Positions 15,262-24,445 of a stretch of DNA of 64,000 nt are shown one piece after another. Location: assembly GCF_024171695.1 (NCBI RefSeq), contig NZ_JAMTCF010000006.1:372001-436000 (forward strand). The letters are read 5' to 3'. The notes below the pieces were generated by a model. That model had not been told where the DNA came from and did no database searches. It saw nothing but the letters and a program-made list of their open reading frames with translations. This DNA is from Actinosynnema pretiosum (lineage in GTDB: Bacteria > Actinomycetota > Actinomycetes > Mycobacteriales > Pseudonocardiaceae). How positions within the stretch are numbered: the stretch's first letter is position 1; every line of letters starts with the position of its first letter. The position numbers and the translations under genes are program-made.

Positions 15262-17289
15262 GTGCACGACCACGGCGCCGTCGGCCTGCCGCTCGGCTTC
15301 ACCCTGCTGCGGCTGCTGCTGCTCGGCTCGGTGACGCTGGTGGCGTCCTGGTCGCTGCTGCGCGCCGTCGCCCCGGCGCACCCCGGCGAGCGGTCCCGGC
15401 GGGCGGCGGCCGGGGCGGCGACGCTCGGCGGGATCGCGGCGCTGCTCGCGGCGGGCGCGAACTGGATGCCGGACCAGGCGGCGGTGGTGGTGATCGCCCT
15501 GCTGGTGCTCCCCCCGGTCCTGCGCGGCCCGCGCCCGCTGCTGGGCTGGTCCGCGACGGCCGGGGTGACGGCGGTGGCGCTGGCGGTGGGTGTGGCGGCG
15601 CTGCGCGCTCCTGCGGGCGGGACGGCGGGCGGGACGGCAGCGGGTGCGGGCGCGCCTGCCGGCGGGACGGCGGCGGGTGGGGGCGCGCCTGCGGGCGGGT
15701 CCGCGCCGACTGGCGGGGGCGCGCCTGCGGGTTCGGCGGCCGGTGGAGGATCGGCCGTCGACCCGGCGGGGGTCGCCCCCGCGCCCGGACCGGCGGTGGA
15801 CGCGGCGACCGGTTCGGCGAGCACTCCCGCCGACGCCGGACCGCCTGCGGACACGGCCGAAGGTTCCGGGCCGGACAGCGGCCCAGGGCTGGACGGCGGT
15901 TCCGGGCTGGCCAACGGCGCCGGTTCGGCGAACGGCTCCGGGCCGGACAGCGGTTCCAGACTCGCCGACGGCGCGGGACCGGGTGCTGCTTCCGGGCCGG
16001 ACAGCGGCTCCGGTTCGGCGGGTGGTTCCGGGCCTGCCGATGGCTCCGGTCAGGCCGGTGGCTCCGCGATCGGCGACGGCTCCACGCCCGACGCCGGTTC
16101 CGGACTCACCGACGGCTCCAACCCCGCCGGTATCTCCGCGCTCGACACCGGCCCCACGCCCGACACCGGTTCCGGACTCACCGACGGCTCCAGCCCCGCC
16201 GGTGGCCCCACGCTCGACACCGGCCCCACGCCCGACACCGGTTCCGGACTCGCCAACGGCTCCAGCCCCGCCGGTGGCTCCGCGCTCGACACCGGCCCCA
16301 CGCCCGACACCGGGTCCGCCCTGGACGTCGACTCCGCCCTGGACACCGGTTCCACGCTCGACGCCGGTTCTACCCTCACGACCGGTTCCCCGCTGGACGC
16401 GGTGCTCGCCGCTCCCCCGTCGACGTTGTCCTACCTGGCGCTCATCGCCGCGTTCGCGGGCGCGTCCTGGTTGGCGCTGTGCCCGCCGACGCGGGCGGCG
16501 CGGGTGGTCGGGGGCGCGTTCGGCGCGGTGCTGCTGGCCGCGCTCGGGCACGTCACCGCCTCCGGCTGGCTGGTGTCGCCGACCGCCGGTGATCCGCTGC
16601 TGTCCCGCGCGGAGCTGGGCGGGGGCGTGGTCGACGTGCTCGTGGTGCCGCACATGCCCGGTTGGAACCTCGTGCAGACCTCGGACGCCGACCTGTCCGT
16701 GGGCAACTCCCCCACCGCGCTGGTCCCCGCCGAACCGGTCGCCGGGCACGGCGGGCGGTGGGCGCTGGTGTGGCTGGACGAGGGCAGGGGCGAGCTGTGG
16801 CTGGCCGGGGCGGGCGCGCGGACGACCGTGGTCGTGGACACCGGGAAGACCGCGTGGACCGGGCGGGACGTGCGCGGCCCGGACGGGCCCGACTACGCGT
16901 CCGCCGTGCTGGCCGCCAGGCTCGCGGGCGGGCGCGGCGACCTTCCGCTGCCCGAGCTGTCCGACGAGGACGCGGGCGCGCTGCGCGCGGAGGTCGCGGC
17001 GATCGGCGGCCCGTTCGCGGTGCGCGCGGACGCCTCGCCGCGCTCGGCGCGGGCCCTGGAGGTGGTGCGGGCGGAGGCGGACCGGTTGGGCGTCCCCGTC
17101 GACCCGGCCGCGCCGAGCACCCTCGCACTGGACGGTGCGCCGACCGGCGACCACCTCGCGCCCTGGCTCGCCCCGCCGGACCTGTCGTCACCGCAGGCGC
17201 GCCGGTACGCCACCGTGCTCGCCGAGGCGTTCCCCGACGCGAGACCCACCACGTCCGGCCTGCGCGCCTGGCTCACCACCGGTGCCTGA
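15262..17289 (+). CDS. Repeat-rich membrane protein, possibly natural-product associated
   Basis: 675 aa. It opens with HDHG and several transmembrane segments (residues about 8-110), followed by a roughly 260-residue low-complexity region of G/S/T/P/D units (about 113-375). A further membrane segment (about 390-440) and an alpha/beta C-terminal domain with PHMPGWNLVQTS and WALVWLDEGRGELWL come next. The DNA of the low-complexity part is a tandem array with a 72-bp unit. The GTG at 15262 is 4 bp after the previous stop. The C-terminal domain is weakly reminiscent of uncharacterised membrane proteins of enediyne-type clusters (DUF6239-like), which I cannot confirm. The low-complexity region may be an unstable spacer. 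Confidence 0.65.
   Translation: MHDHGAVGLPLGFTLLRLLLLGSVTLVASWSLLRAVAPAHPGERSRRAAAGAATLGGIAALLAAGANWMPDQAAVVVIALLVLPPVLRGPRPLLGWSATAGVTAVALAVGVAALRAPAGGTAGGTAAGAGAPAGGTAAGGGAPAGGSAPTGGGAPAGSAAGGGSAVDPAGVAPAPGPAVDAATGSASTPADAGPPADTAEGSGPDSGPGLDGGSGLANGAGSANGSGPDSGSRLADGAGPGAASGPDSGSGSAGGSGPADGSGQAGGSAIGDGSTPDAGSGLTDGSNPAGISALDTGPTPDTGSGLTDGSSPAGGPTLDTGPTPDTGSGLANGSSPAGGSALDTGPTPDTGSALDVDSALDTGSTLDAGSTLTTGSPLDAVLAAPPSTLSYLALIAAFAGASWLALCPPTRAARVVGGAFGAVLLAALGHVTASGWLVSPTAGDPLLSRAELGGGVVDVLVVPHMPGWNLVQTSDADLSVGNSPTALVPAEPVAGHGGRWALVWLDEGRGELWLAGAGARTTVVVDTGKTAWTGRDVRGPDGPDYASAVLAARLAGGRGDLPLPELSDEDAGALRAEVAAIGGPFAVRADASPRSARALEVVRAEADRLGVPVDPAAPSTLALDGAPTGDHLAPWLAPPDLSSPQARRYATVLAEAFPDARPTTSGLRAWLTTGA
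16087..16320 (+). repeat. 72-bp coding tandem repeat
   Basis: Two near-identical 72-bp units (16141-16212 and 16213-16284), with partial units on either side, encode 24-residue repeats of the type LDTGPTPDTGSGL. Shorter, more degenerate units of the same flavour extend back to about 15600. Unit length is a multiple of three, so copy-number change would keep the frame. Confidence 0.8.
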
Positions 17290-17654
17290 CCGCAGCTCCT
17301 GACCACAGCGCTCCGGGAGCGCGACCACCCCGTCCCGCACCCGGAACACCCCGGCCCCGCAGCCACACCCGAACCACCGCCGCGCCCCTGTCCCCACCGC
17401 CCCCGGACCGGACCGAGCACAAACCCAAGCCCCGGCATGGGCCATAGGCCCAAATCCAGCCCCGCCGCAGACCCAACCCCTCCCAGTTCCAGCCCTCGCC
17501 TCTGCCTGGCCCCGCTCCCCTCCCCACGCCCCAGGAACCACACCCCGCCCCCGGTTCCCGCCCCAAGTCCTTCAACCGCCCCGGTTCCCACCCCAGGAAC
17601 CACCACCCCAGCCCTCCCCGCGCCCCGGCCATCCCCCGAGAGGACCCCCAGAGA
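17290..17654. other. Strand-asymmetric, C-rich non-coding stretch
   Basis: After a small hairpin (gcgctc 17308-17313 / gagcgc 17317-17322), about 300 bp of the plus strand is extremely C-rich and poor in G, with repeated caggaaccac and ggttccc words. No gene is supported. The FAD-protein gene starts directly after it. The asymmetry resembles a C-rich Rho-utilisation region, which is inference only. Confidence 0.4.
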
Positions 17655-19493
17655 ATGCCGCTTCCAGCAGACCGCCCCCGCAGGGTGGTCATCGTCGGCG
17701 CGGGCCTGGCAGGCACGGCCACCGCGATCCGCCTGCTCCGGTTCGCCGCCGAACCGGTCGAGGTGCGCCTGGTCGAGCGCAGGGCCGCGCACCGCAGCGC
17801 GGGCGTCGCCTACCACCACGACGGCAACCACTGGCACCACGTGTTCAACATCCAGGCCGGTCGCATGTCGGTGTTCCGCGAGGCCGTGGACGACTTCGTC
17901 TCCTGGGCCAACACCGAGGCCGACCGCTCGGCCTGGCCGGACGAGTGGCGCGGGACCGAGTTCACCGAGTCCGGCCCGGCGCCGCGCCGGGTGTACGCCG
18001 ACTACCTGGCCGACCGGCTGGCCGCCGCCGCCCGCGAGGCCGCGCCGGGCGTGCGCCTGGTGGAGGTGGACGGCGAGGTGGTCGACGTCGAACCGGACCA
18101 CGACGGCCACCTCGTCGTCGTGGAGCGCCCGCCGTCCGAGGGCGGTGGGCGCGAGCGCGTGCCCGCCGACCACGTCGTGCTCGCCACCGGCCTGGAGGAG
18201 AAGGACCTGCCGTTCGCGGCGGACGTCGCCGACCACCCGGCGTTCGTGCGCCGCCCGTACTCCCGCGACGGCCTGGAGCGCGTGCTGGCCGTCCCGCCCG
18301 AGGCGAGCGTGGTGATCGTCGGGACGCTGCTGAGCGCCTACGACTCGGCGGCGCTGCTGCTGCGCCGGGGCCACACCGGTCGCGTCCGGATGCTGTCCGG
18401 CTCCGGCCGCACCCTGCGCACCTACCCGGCCGACCACCGCCACCGCGTGCTCGACCTGCCGCCGCCCCGGCTGTCCGCGCCCCGCTACGAGGGCAGGGAC
18501 GCGCTGGTGCGGCGCTGGCTGGCGGAGTGGCGGCGGGCGTGCGAGGCGCTGGTCGGCGAGCACCCCGACGTCGCGCCCGCCGTGGTGGCCGAGCGGGTGC
18601 TCAAGGCCTGGGAGCCGCACCTGCCGGAGGTGATGGCGCGCATCCCCACGCCGGAGCTGCGGGCGCTGCTGGACGCGCACGGCGGGCTGCTGGCGACGCT
18701 GCGGGTCAGCGCGGTCGAGCACACCACCGGGGTGGTGGACGCCGCGCTCGCCGACGGCGACCGGGTCACCGCCGAGTCCGGCAGGGTCGCGGGCATCCGG
18801 GCGGTGGACGGGGGTTCGCTGGTGGTGTCGCTGGTGGACGGCCGCGAGTTCCCGGCCGACCTGGTGATCTCCAACTTCGGCCGGGAACCGGACTACGAGC
18901 GGGTGGACTCGGCGCTGTGGCGCACCCTGCTGCGCACCGGGCTGGCGGTGCCGCACGCGCGCACCGGGCGCGGTGTCGAGGTGGACGCGGACGGCGCGCT
19001 GCTGTGCCCCGGCGGGACCGAGCGGGGCGGGCTGTGGGCGGTGGGCGGGCCGCGCGAGGGCGACGAGGTGGTGCGCAACGGCAGGCTGGGCGCGTTCTCG
19101 TTCAACCTGGCCGCGATCAAGAACCACTCGGTGGGGGTGGCGTCGGCGCTGCTGCGCCGCCTGGAGTCCGGTTACGGCCCGGCGAAGGCCGATCCGGACG
19201 CGGCGGAACCGGCCGCGCGCGCGGACTTCGAGCGCGCGGTGGACCTGGACGTGCGCCGGATGGCCGCGGCGACCCTGGCGGAGCGGACCGCGCTGGCCGG
19301 GGAGCTGGCGGGCGCGGTGCGGTCGGCGCGCGAGCGCTGGGGTGGGAGCGCGCCCTCGACGCGCGAGCTGCGGACGGCGGTGAACGAGGCCGCGTCGACC
19401 CGGCTGAACGACCTGTCGGTCACCCCGCGCGAGCTGCGCGACCGCCTCGGCCTGGCCGAAACCCTTTCGCAGCAGGGGTTGCCGGTCGACTAG
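17655..19493 (+). CDS. FAD/NAD(P)-binding protein
   Basis: 612 aa. The N-terminal dinucleotide-binding fold is RRVVIVGAGLAGTATAIRLL (residues about 9-28), with a second glycine motif in VVIVGTLLSAYDSAALLLRRG. The organisation resembles the FAD-NAD(P)-binding family related to amino-acid N-hydroxylases and uncharacterised flavoproteins (NAD_binding_9-like). HHVFNIQAGRMSVF is a characteristic block after the first strand pair, and the last roughly 100 residues are helical. The ATG at 17655 is preceded by GAGAGGACC. The PEP-utilising-enzyme-like gene follows on the same strand, so both may be one unit. Substrate unknown; an oxidoreductase acting on a small metabolite is likely. Confidence 0.75.
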   Translation: MPLPADRPRRVVIVGAGLAGTATAIRLLRFAAEPVEVRLVERRAAHRSAGVAYHHDGNHWHHVFNIQAGRMSVFREAVDDFVSWANTEADRSAWPDEWRGTEFTESGPAPRRVYADYLADRLAAAAREAAPGVRLVEVDGEVVDVEPDHDGHLVVVERPPSEGGGRERVPADHVVLATGLEEKDLPFAADVADHPAFVRRPYSRDGLERVLAVPPEASVVIVGTLLSAYDSAALLLRRGHTGRVRMLSGSGRTLRTYPADHRHRVLDLPPPRLSAPRYEGRDALVRRWLAEWRRACEALVGEHPDVAPAVVAERVLKAWEPHLPEVMARIPTPELRALLDAHGGLLATLRVSAVEHTTGVVDAALADGDRVTAESGRVAGIRAVDGGSLVVSLVDGREFPADLVISNFGREPDYERVDSALWRTLLRTGLAVPHARTGRGVEVDADGALLCPGGTERGGLWAVGGPREGDEVVRNGRLGAFSFNLAAIKNHSVGVASALLRRLESGYGPAKADPDAAEPAARADFERAVDLDVRRMAAATLAERTALAGELAGAVRSARERWGGSAPSTRELRTAVNEAASTRLNDLSVTPRELRDRLGLAETLSQQGLPVD

Positions 19494-19566
19494 TCCACTG
19501 TGGATGTACTAGGACCGCGCACGGGAGGAGATGCGGAGGAGGTCGGGTGGGCAGCACGCTCGGGGC

Positions 19567-20856
19567 ATGACGGCAACGAGCGTGCGTGAGGTCCCCGGAG
19601 TGGTGCTCGTCGGTTCGCCGACCGCGAGCGTGCACGGCGAGTGCAACCGGGGAGGTGAGCCGATACCGGGCGCGGTGCTGGTGGCCGAATCGCTCGGACC
19701 CGAGCTGTACGAGGCGATCGTGGTGTCGGCGGCGGTGGTGTGCGCGCGGGGCGGGCGCACCGGGCACATGCAGTCGCTGTGCCGCTCGCGGGGCATCCCG
19801 GTGCTCCGGGTGGCCCCGGCCGAGCTGGGGGCGCTGGTGGGCGAGGTGACCGTGCGGCTGGACCGGGAGTCGGTGCTGCTGGGCGCGGCCGTCCCCGCCC
19901 CGCGCGCCCCCGGTCCGGCCCCGGCGCGGTTGGACGAGGTGGACTCGGTGTGCGTGGTGGTGGCCGACGCGACGGACGTGCGCGCGGTCAACGCCCTGTC
20001 GCCGGGGGTGGCGCAGGTGGACAGCTACTTCATCCGGGAGGAGTTCGCCTGCCTGTCGGCGGAGCTGAGCCCGATCGACGCGCTGCGCTCCGGGGTGGCC
20101 GGGGCGCGCCGGTACGGGGCGGCGCTGGCGGACGAGCTGTGCGGGATGCTCGCGGAGCTGCTGCCGGGTCAGCGGTTGGTGATGCGCCTGCTGGACCTGC
20201 GCTCGGACGACGCCGCGCAGATCACCACGGGCGTGCCGGTGGAGGGCGAGCCGAACCCGGAGCTGGGCCTGCACGGGGCGCGCTGGCTGCTGGCGGAGGA
20301 GAACTACCCGCACGCGTTCCGCGCGCTGCGCGAGCGGGTGCGCGAGCTGGCGGGGCCCGCGGCGGACCGGGTGAGCTTCGCGGTGCCGTTCATCAACGAC
20401 CGCGACGAGTTCGAGCGGTTGCGCGCGCACCTGGGGCTGGACGGGGGGACCCCGCTGGGGGTGTTCGTGGAGACCCCGGCGGCGGTGCACTCGACCGCCG
20501 AGTTCTGCGTGGCCGGGGCGAGCGAGCTGTTCGTCGGCACCAAGGACCTGATCCAGTTCTACCTGGCCGCCGACCGGGGCAACCACCTGGTGGCGGCGAC
20601 CTACCAGACCAGGCACCCGGCGGTGCTGGCGGCGCTGCGGCACGCGGTCACCGCCGGGCGGGGCGGCGGGGTGCCGGTGCACGTGTTCGCGCTGGGCGCG
20701 GACGTGGAGCACTACGTGCGCAGGCTGCCGACCCGCAGGCTGATGATGTGCACGGCCGAGCTGCGCCAGGTGGCGCTGGCCGCGCGGGAGCGGGCGGCCC
20801 AGGAGCAGGCCGCCGTGGAGCGGGCTGCGGGGCAACGGCTGGCGACGGCGGGCTGA
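19567..20856 (+). CDS. Orphan PEP-utilising-enzyme-like protein (swivelling His domain plus TIM barrel)
   Basis: 429 aa. Residues about 1-100 resemble the PEP-utilising mobile domain: GGRTGHMQSLCRSRGIPV places a histidine where PTS enzyme I, PEP synthase and pyruvate-phosphate dikinase carry their phosphohistidine. Residues 130-420 fit the C-terminal PEP-binding barrel (MRLLDLRSDD, FAVPFINDRDEF, VFVETPAAV, ELFVGTKDLIQFYLAADR). No HPr-binding or ATP-grasp domain is present, so it is not a complete enzyme I or PEP synthase. The ATG at 19567 is chosen by domain start; an in-frame ATG at 19531 with a close GGGAGGAG is an alternative. Its phosphoryl partner is unknown. Confidence 0.7.
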   Translation: MTATSVREVPGVVLVGSPTASVHGECNRGGEPIPGAVLVAESLGPELYEAIVVSAAVVCARGGRTGHMQSLCRSRGIPVLRVAPAELGALVGEVTVRLDRESVLLGAAVPAPRAPGPAPARLDEVDSVCVVVADATDVRAVNALSPGVAQVDSYFIREEFACLSAELSPIDALRSGVAGARRYGAALADELCGMLAELLPGQRLVMRLLDLRSDDAAQITTGVPVEGEPNPELGLHGARWLLAEENYPHAFRALRERVRELAGPAADRVSFAVPFINDRDEFERLRAHLGLDGGTPLGVFVETPAAVHSTAEFCVAGASELFVGTKDLIQFYLAADRGNHLVAATYQTRHPAVLAALRHAVTAGRGGGVPVHVFALGADVEHYVRRLPTRRLMMCTAELRQVALAARERAAQEQAAVERAAGQRLATAG

Positions 20857-20862
20857 GGCCGG

Positions 20863-22878
20863 TCAGCCGACCTCGGAGTGCACCGGCATCCCCGTCACCG
20901 GCCTGCCGGTCGCCTGCGCCACGGCCGAGGCGATCGCCGCGGCGGCGGGCGGGTAGGCCAGCTCGCCCATGCCGCCGAGCGGCGCGTCGGAGTCGACCAG
21001 GACCACGTCGAACTCGGGCGCGGCGTCGATCCGGGCCCACGCGTAGTCCCGGAACGACGACTGCTCCACCCGGCCCGCGCGGACGGTGATCCGGGCGCCG
21101 AGCACGGTGGAGATCGCGTCCAGCACCCCGCCCTCCACCTGCGCGCGCACCCCGGACGGGTGCAGCGCCCGGCCGACGTCGACGGCGGCGGTCACCTTGC
21201 GCACCAGGGTTTTCTCCCCGCGCGCGTCGACCTCGGCGAGCACCGCGATGGCCGAGCCGTACTCCAGGTGGCAGGCGACGCCGAGTGCCCGCCCCGGCCC
21301 CGGCCGGAACCGGACCCTGGCCGCCGCCGCGTCCAGCACCCGCAGCAGCCTGGGCTGGTCGGCCAGCAGCCTGCGCCGGTACTCGACCTGGTCCCAGCCG
21401 CCGCGCTGGGCGAGCGCGCTGAGGAAGCACTCCTCGGCGTAGGCGAACTGCCCGGCGTAGACCGCGCGCCAGAACCCGGTGCGCAGCGGCGCGGGCAGCA
21501 CGGTGGCGGTCACCTCGCCGGGCACCGCGTACGGGAAGTGGTCGCCGCTGGCCAGCACCAGCTCGGGGGTGCCGAAGAACGGCAGCACGGTCAGGCCCCA
21601 GGTGGCGACCCGGTGCGCGCGCCGCACGGGCAGCCCGTCGGGGCCGAGCTCGGCGGTGAGCCGGTGCGCGGACATGGGCCGGTAGGAGTCGTGCCTGGTG
21701 TCGTCCTCGCGGGTCCACAGCACCTTGACCGGGGCGCCCGCCGCGCGCGAGCAGGCGATGGCCTCCAGCGCGTAGTCGTCCTCGATGCGCCTGCCGAACG
21801 CGCCGCCGGACAGCGTGGGCTCGACCTCCACGGGCACGCCGAGCTTGCGGGCGAGGGTGTCGCGCAGCCCGCCGGGGTCCTGGGTGGGCGCCCACAGCCG
21901 GACCAGGTCGGGGCGGGCGTCGGCGGTGGCGTTCATGGGTTCCATGGGGGCGTGCGCGAGCAGCGGCAGCTCGTAGGTGGCGGTGTGGCCGTCCGCCGCA
22001 GGCGGTTCCTGCGGGAGCGCGGCCACCAGCTGCGCGAGCCACTCGCGGCTGTCCGCGTCCGGGGTGCCGCCGGTCCACTCGCAGGTGAGCGCGGCCTTGC
22101 CCGCGAGCGCGGCGGACGCGGAGCGCGCGATGACCGCCACCCCGCCCTGGGCCCCGTCGACCCCGTCGAGCACCACGGTGGTCAGCACGCCGGGGACGGC
22201 CAGCGCCCGCGCGTCGTCGTGCGAGGCGAGCCGGGCGCCCAGCCACGGCGGGCGGGCCACGACGGCGGTGAGCAGGCCGGGGAGGGTGACGTCCAGGCCG
22301 TAGCGGGCGCGGCCGGTGACGATGTCGCGGGCGTCGACCCGGCCCGCGCGCTTGCCGAGGACCTTCCAGTCGGCGCTCGGGGTCAGCGGGGCGGTGACGG
22401 TGGTGGGGTCGAGCGCCGAGGCGGCCTCGACCAGAGCGGAGTACGGGAGCGCGCGGCGGCGGTGCCGGACGTGGCCGTCGCGGGCGGCGCACTCGGCGAC
22501 GGGCACGCCCCAGCGCTGGGCGGCGGCGGTGACCAGCAGGGCGCGGGCGGTCGCGGCGGCGCGGCGCACCGGGTCGGCGAGCTGGCGCACCGAGGTGGAG
22601 TTGCCGATGCCCTGCCTGCCGTAGCGGGCGGTGTCGCCGGGGGCCTGCTCGACGGCGACCGCGTCGAGCGGCACGGCCAGCTCCTCGGCGACCAGCATGG
22701 CGACGACCGTGCGCACGCCCTGCCCGGTGTCGGGCCGGGGCACGGTGGCGGTGACCCGGCCGCGCGCGTCCAGCCGCACCAGCACGTTCGGCACGAGCCC
22801 CGTCCCGGAGGCGAGGGCGGGAACGGGGAGCGCGACGGTGAGCCCGACGGCGGCCAGGAAGCCGCGCCGCCCGATCAC
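20863..22878 (-). CDS. Molybdopterin-binding subunit of an aldehyde/isoquinoline oxidoreductase-type hydroxylase
   Basis: 671 aa with a Tat signal ([19 protein letters not shown]), so it is probably exported fully folded. Family blocks include [57 protein letters not shown] and [15 protein letters not shown], the last carrying the catalytic-glutamate region. It matches the large subunit of two-subunit enzymes such as isoquinoline 1-oxidoreductase (IorB). The GTG at 22878 overlaps the stop of the iron-sulfur subunit (GTGA). There is no FAD subunit, so electrons likely go to a cytochrome or other membrane acceptor. No maturation protein gene is nearby. Substrate unknown. Confidence 0.88.
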   Translation of the reverse strand: MIGRRGFLAAVGLTVALPVPALASGTGLVPNVLVRLDARGRVTATVPRPDTGQGVRTVVAMLVAEELAVPLDAVAVEQAPGDTARYGRQGIGNSTSVRQLADPVRRAAATARALLVTAAAQRWGVPVAECAARDGHVRHRRRALPYSALVEAASALDPTTVTAPLTPSADWKVLGKRAGRVDARDIVTGRARYGLDVTLPGLLTAVVARPPWLGARLASHDDARALAVPGVLTTVVLDGVDGAQGGVAVIARSASAALAGKAALTCEWTGGTPDADSREWLAQLVAALPQEPPAADGHTATYELPLLAHAPMEPMNATADARPDLVRLWAPTQDPGGLRDTLARKLGVPVEVEPTLSGGAFGRRIEDDYALEAIACSRAAGAPVKVLWTREDDTRHDSYRPMSAHRLTAELGPDGLPVRRAHRVATWGLTVLPFFGTPELVLASGDHFPYAVPGEVTATVLPAPLRTGFWRAVYAGQFAYAEECFLSALAQRGGWDQVEYRRRLLADQPRLLRVLDAAAARVRFRPGPGRALGVACHLEYGSAIAVLAEVDARGEKTLVRKVTAAVDVGRALHPSGVRAQVEGGVLDAISTVLGARITVRAGRVEQSSFRDYAWARIDAAPEFDVVLVDSDAPLGGMGELAYPPAAAAIASAVAQATGRPVTGMPVHSEVG

Positions 22879-23339
22879 CTCGGCCCCCGGTCCCGCGCGG
22901 CGCGCTTCACGGCCGCGCGCACCCGCGAGTAGGTGCCGCAGCGGCAGACGTTGTCGCGCAGCGCCTCGTCGATCTCCGCGTCGCTCGGGTCGGGCACGCG
23001 GGCCAGCAGGGCGACGGTGCTCATGATCTGGCCGGGCTGGCAGTAGCCGCACTGGGCGACGTCCAGCTCCAACCAGGCCCGCTGCACCGGGTGGTCGCCG
23101 TCGGCGGACAGTCCCTCGACGGTGGTGACCTCGGCCGCCACGTCGGAGACCGGCAGCACGCACGGTCGCGCCGCCGCGCCGCCGACCAGCGAGGTGCACG
23201 CCCCGCACGCGCCGACGCCGCACCCGTACTTGGGCCCGGTGAGCCCGAGGTCCTCGCGCAGCACCCACAGCAGCGGGGTGTCGTCGGGCACGTCCACGAC
23301 GTGCCACCGCTCGTTGACCCGCAACCGCCGTCGCACCAC
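22875..23339 (-). CDS. (2Fe-2S)-binding small subunit of the molybdenum hydroxylase
   Basis: 154 aa, the normal size of IorA/CoxS-type subunits. The plant-ferredoxin cluster is [10 protein letters not shown] with a later PCVL, and the second cluster domain has CGYCQPGQ and VCRCGTY. GAGGAGG precedes two successive GTG codons (23339 and 23336), and either may be used. It is the first gene of the two-gene operon and is coupled to the large subunit by a 4-bp overlap. It carries electrons away from the molybdenum centre. Confidence 0.88.
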   Translation of the reverse strand: MVRRRLRVNERWHVVDVPDDTPLLWVLREDLGLTGPKYGCGVGACGACTSLVGGAAARPCVLPVSDVAAEVTTVEGLSADGDHPVQRAWLELDVAQCGYCQPGQIMSTVALLARVPDPSDAEIDEALRDNVCRCGTYSRVRAAVKRAARDRGPR

Positions 23340-23528
23340 GCGTCCTCCTCGGGTAGCCGTCGGCCAGCGTGCCCCGATCGGACAATCGGCACAATGCGCC
23401 CGTTCGGCGGCGGGGGTGGCGTTCGGCCGCGCGCGACCCCTGAGTCGGCCGCGAGGCGTTGACCCAGATCCGCCGGGTGTGCCGATACTGGTGCTCCGAA
23501 CGGCCCACGACGACCAGGGGAGCCGCTG

Positions 23529-24362
23529 GTGCGCAGGAAGTCCTTGCTGGCGCTGGGGGTGTGCGCGGCGCTGCTCGTGCCCGCGACGGCCGCGAGCGCC
23601 GCGACCCGGTCCAACGGCTTCGAGCGGCTGCCGTCGGGCGCGCCGTACACCCGCGCGGAGTGGGCGGCGGACGGCTGGAGCGCGACCTGGGACCAGGGCA
23701 TGGGCAGCCGGGCGGTGGTCGACGGTTCGGTGGCCCGATCCGGCGGCAAGTCGCTGCGCGTGCTGTACCCGAAGGGGAAGATCGGCCCGGCGGACTCGGG
23801 CGCGCAGGCCCCGTTCGCGCTGGAACCCGCGCGCGAGTACTGGGTTCGGCAGTGGGTGCGGTTCTCGCCGGACTTCAGCTGGGGCACCACCGAGTACGGC
23901 GGCAAGATCGGCATCGGCCTCGGCGGGGGCAAGGCGTGCTCGGGCGGGCAGGCGTGCGACGGGACGAACGGGTTCACCTCGCGGTTCACCTGGCGCACCG
24001 GCGGGCGGGCGTCGCTGTACGTCTACCACATGGGCAAGGAGGGTCAGTACGGCGACGCGATCGACCTCCGCCTGGACGGCGCGCCGGTCCACTACCCGCT
24101 CGGCCGGTGGGTGGAGCTCAAGCAGCGGGTGCGGGTGAACACGGTGGCGAACGGGGTGGCGAACCCGGACGGCGCGGTGGAGGTGTGGTTCGACGGGCGC
24201 AAGGCGGGCGAGCGCGCCGGGCTGCGGTTCGTGACCAACGCCGACCTGGTGGACCGGGCGTACTTCTCCTCGTTCTTCGGGGGCGCGACGGAGAGCTTCG
24301 CCCCGCAGCGGGACTCGTGGATCTGGTACGACGACGTCCGGGTGTCCACCACCCCCCTGTAG
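23529..24362 (+). CDS. Secreted polysaccharide-lyase-like protein (PL14/PL20-type fold)
   Basis: 277 aa with a Sec signal peptide ([24 protein letters not shown]). The mature part has the beta-jelly-roll pattern of PL14/PL20-type lyases: [60 protein letters not shown], a DG-containing strand and SFFGG near the end. The GTG at 23529 has AGGGGAG upstream. It is monocistronic and divergent from the molybdenum-hydroxylase operon. The substrate is likely an acidic polysaccharide (alginate- or glucuronan-like) by family, but this cannot be decided from sequence. Confidence 0.75.
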   Translation: MRRKSLLALGVCAALLVPATAASAATRSNGFERLPSGAPYTRAEWAADGWSATWDQGMGSRAVVDGSVARSGGKSLRVLYPKGKIGPADSGAQAPFALEPAREYWVRQWVRFSPDFSWGTTEYGGKIGIGLGGGKACSGGQACDGTNGFTSRFTWRTGGRASLYVYHMGKEGQYGDAIDLRLDGAPVHYPLGRWVELKQRVRVNTVANGVANPDGAVEVWFDGRKAGERAGLRFVTNADLVDRAYFSSFFGGATESFAPQRDSWIWYDDVRVSTTPL

Positions 24363-24445
24363 CTCGCACGGCAGGGTGAACCACGGCCGCGCCAGGCCGG
24401 GCCCGCACTAGGATCGCCCCTGGTCGGAGCCGGGGAGGTCGCGAC

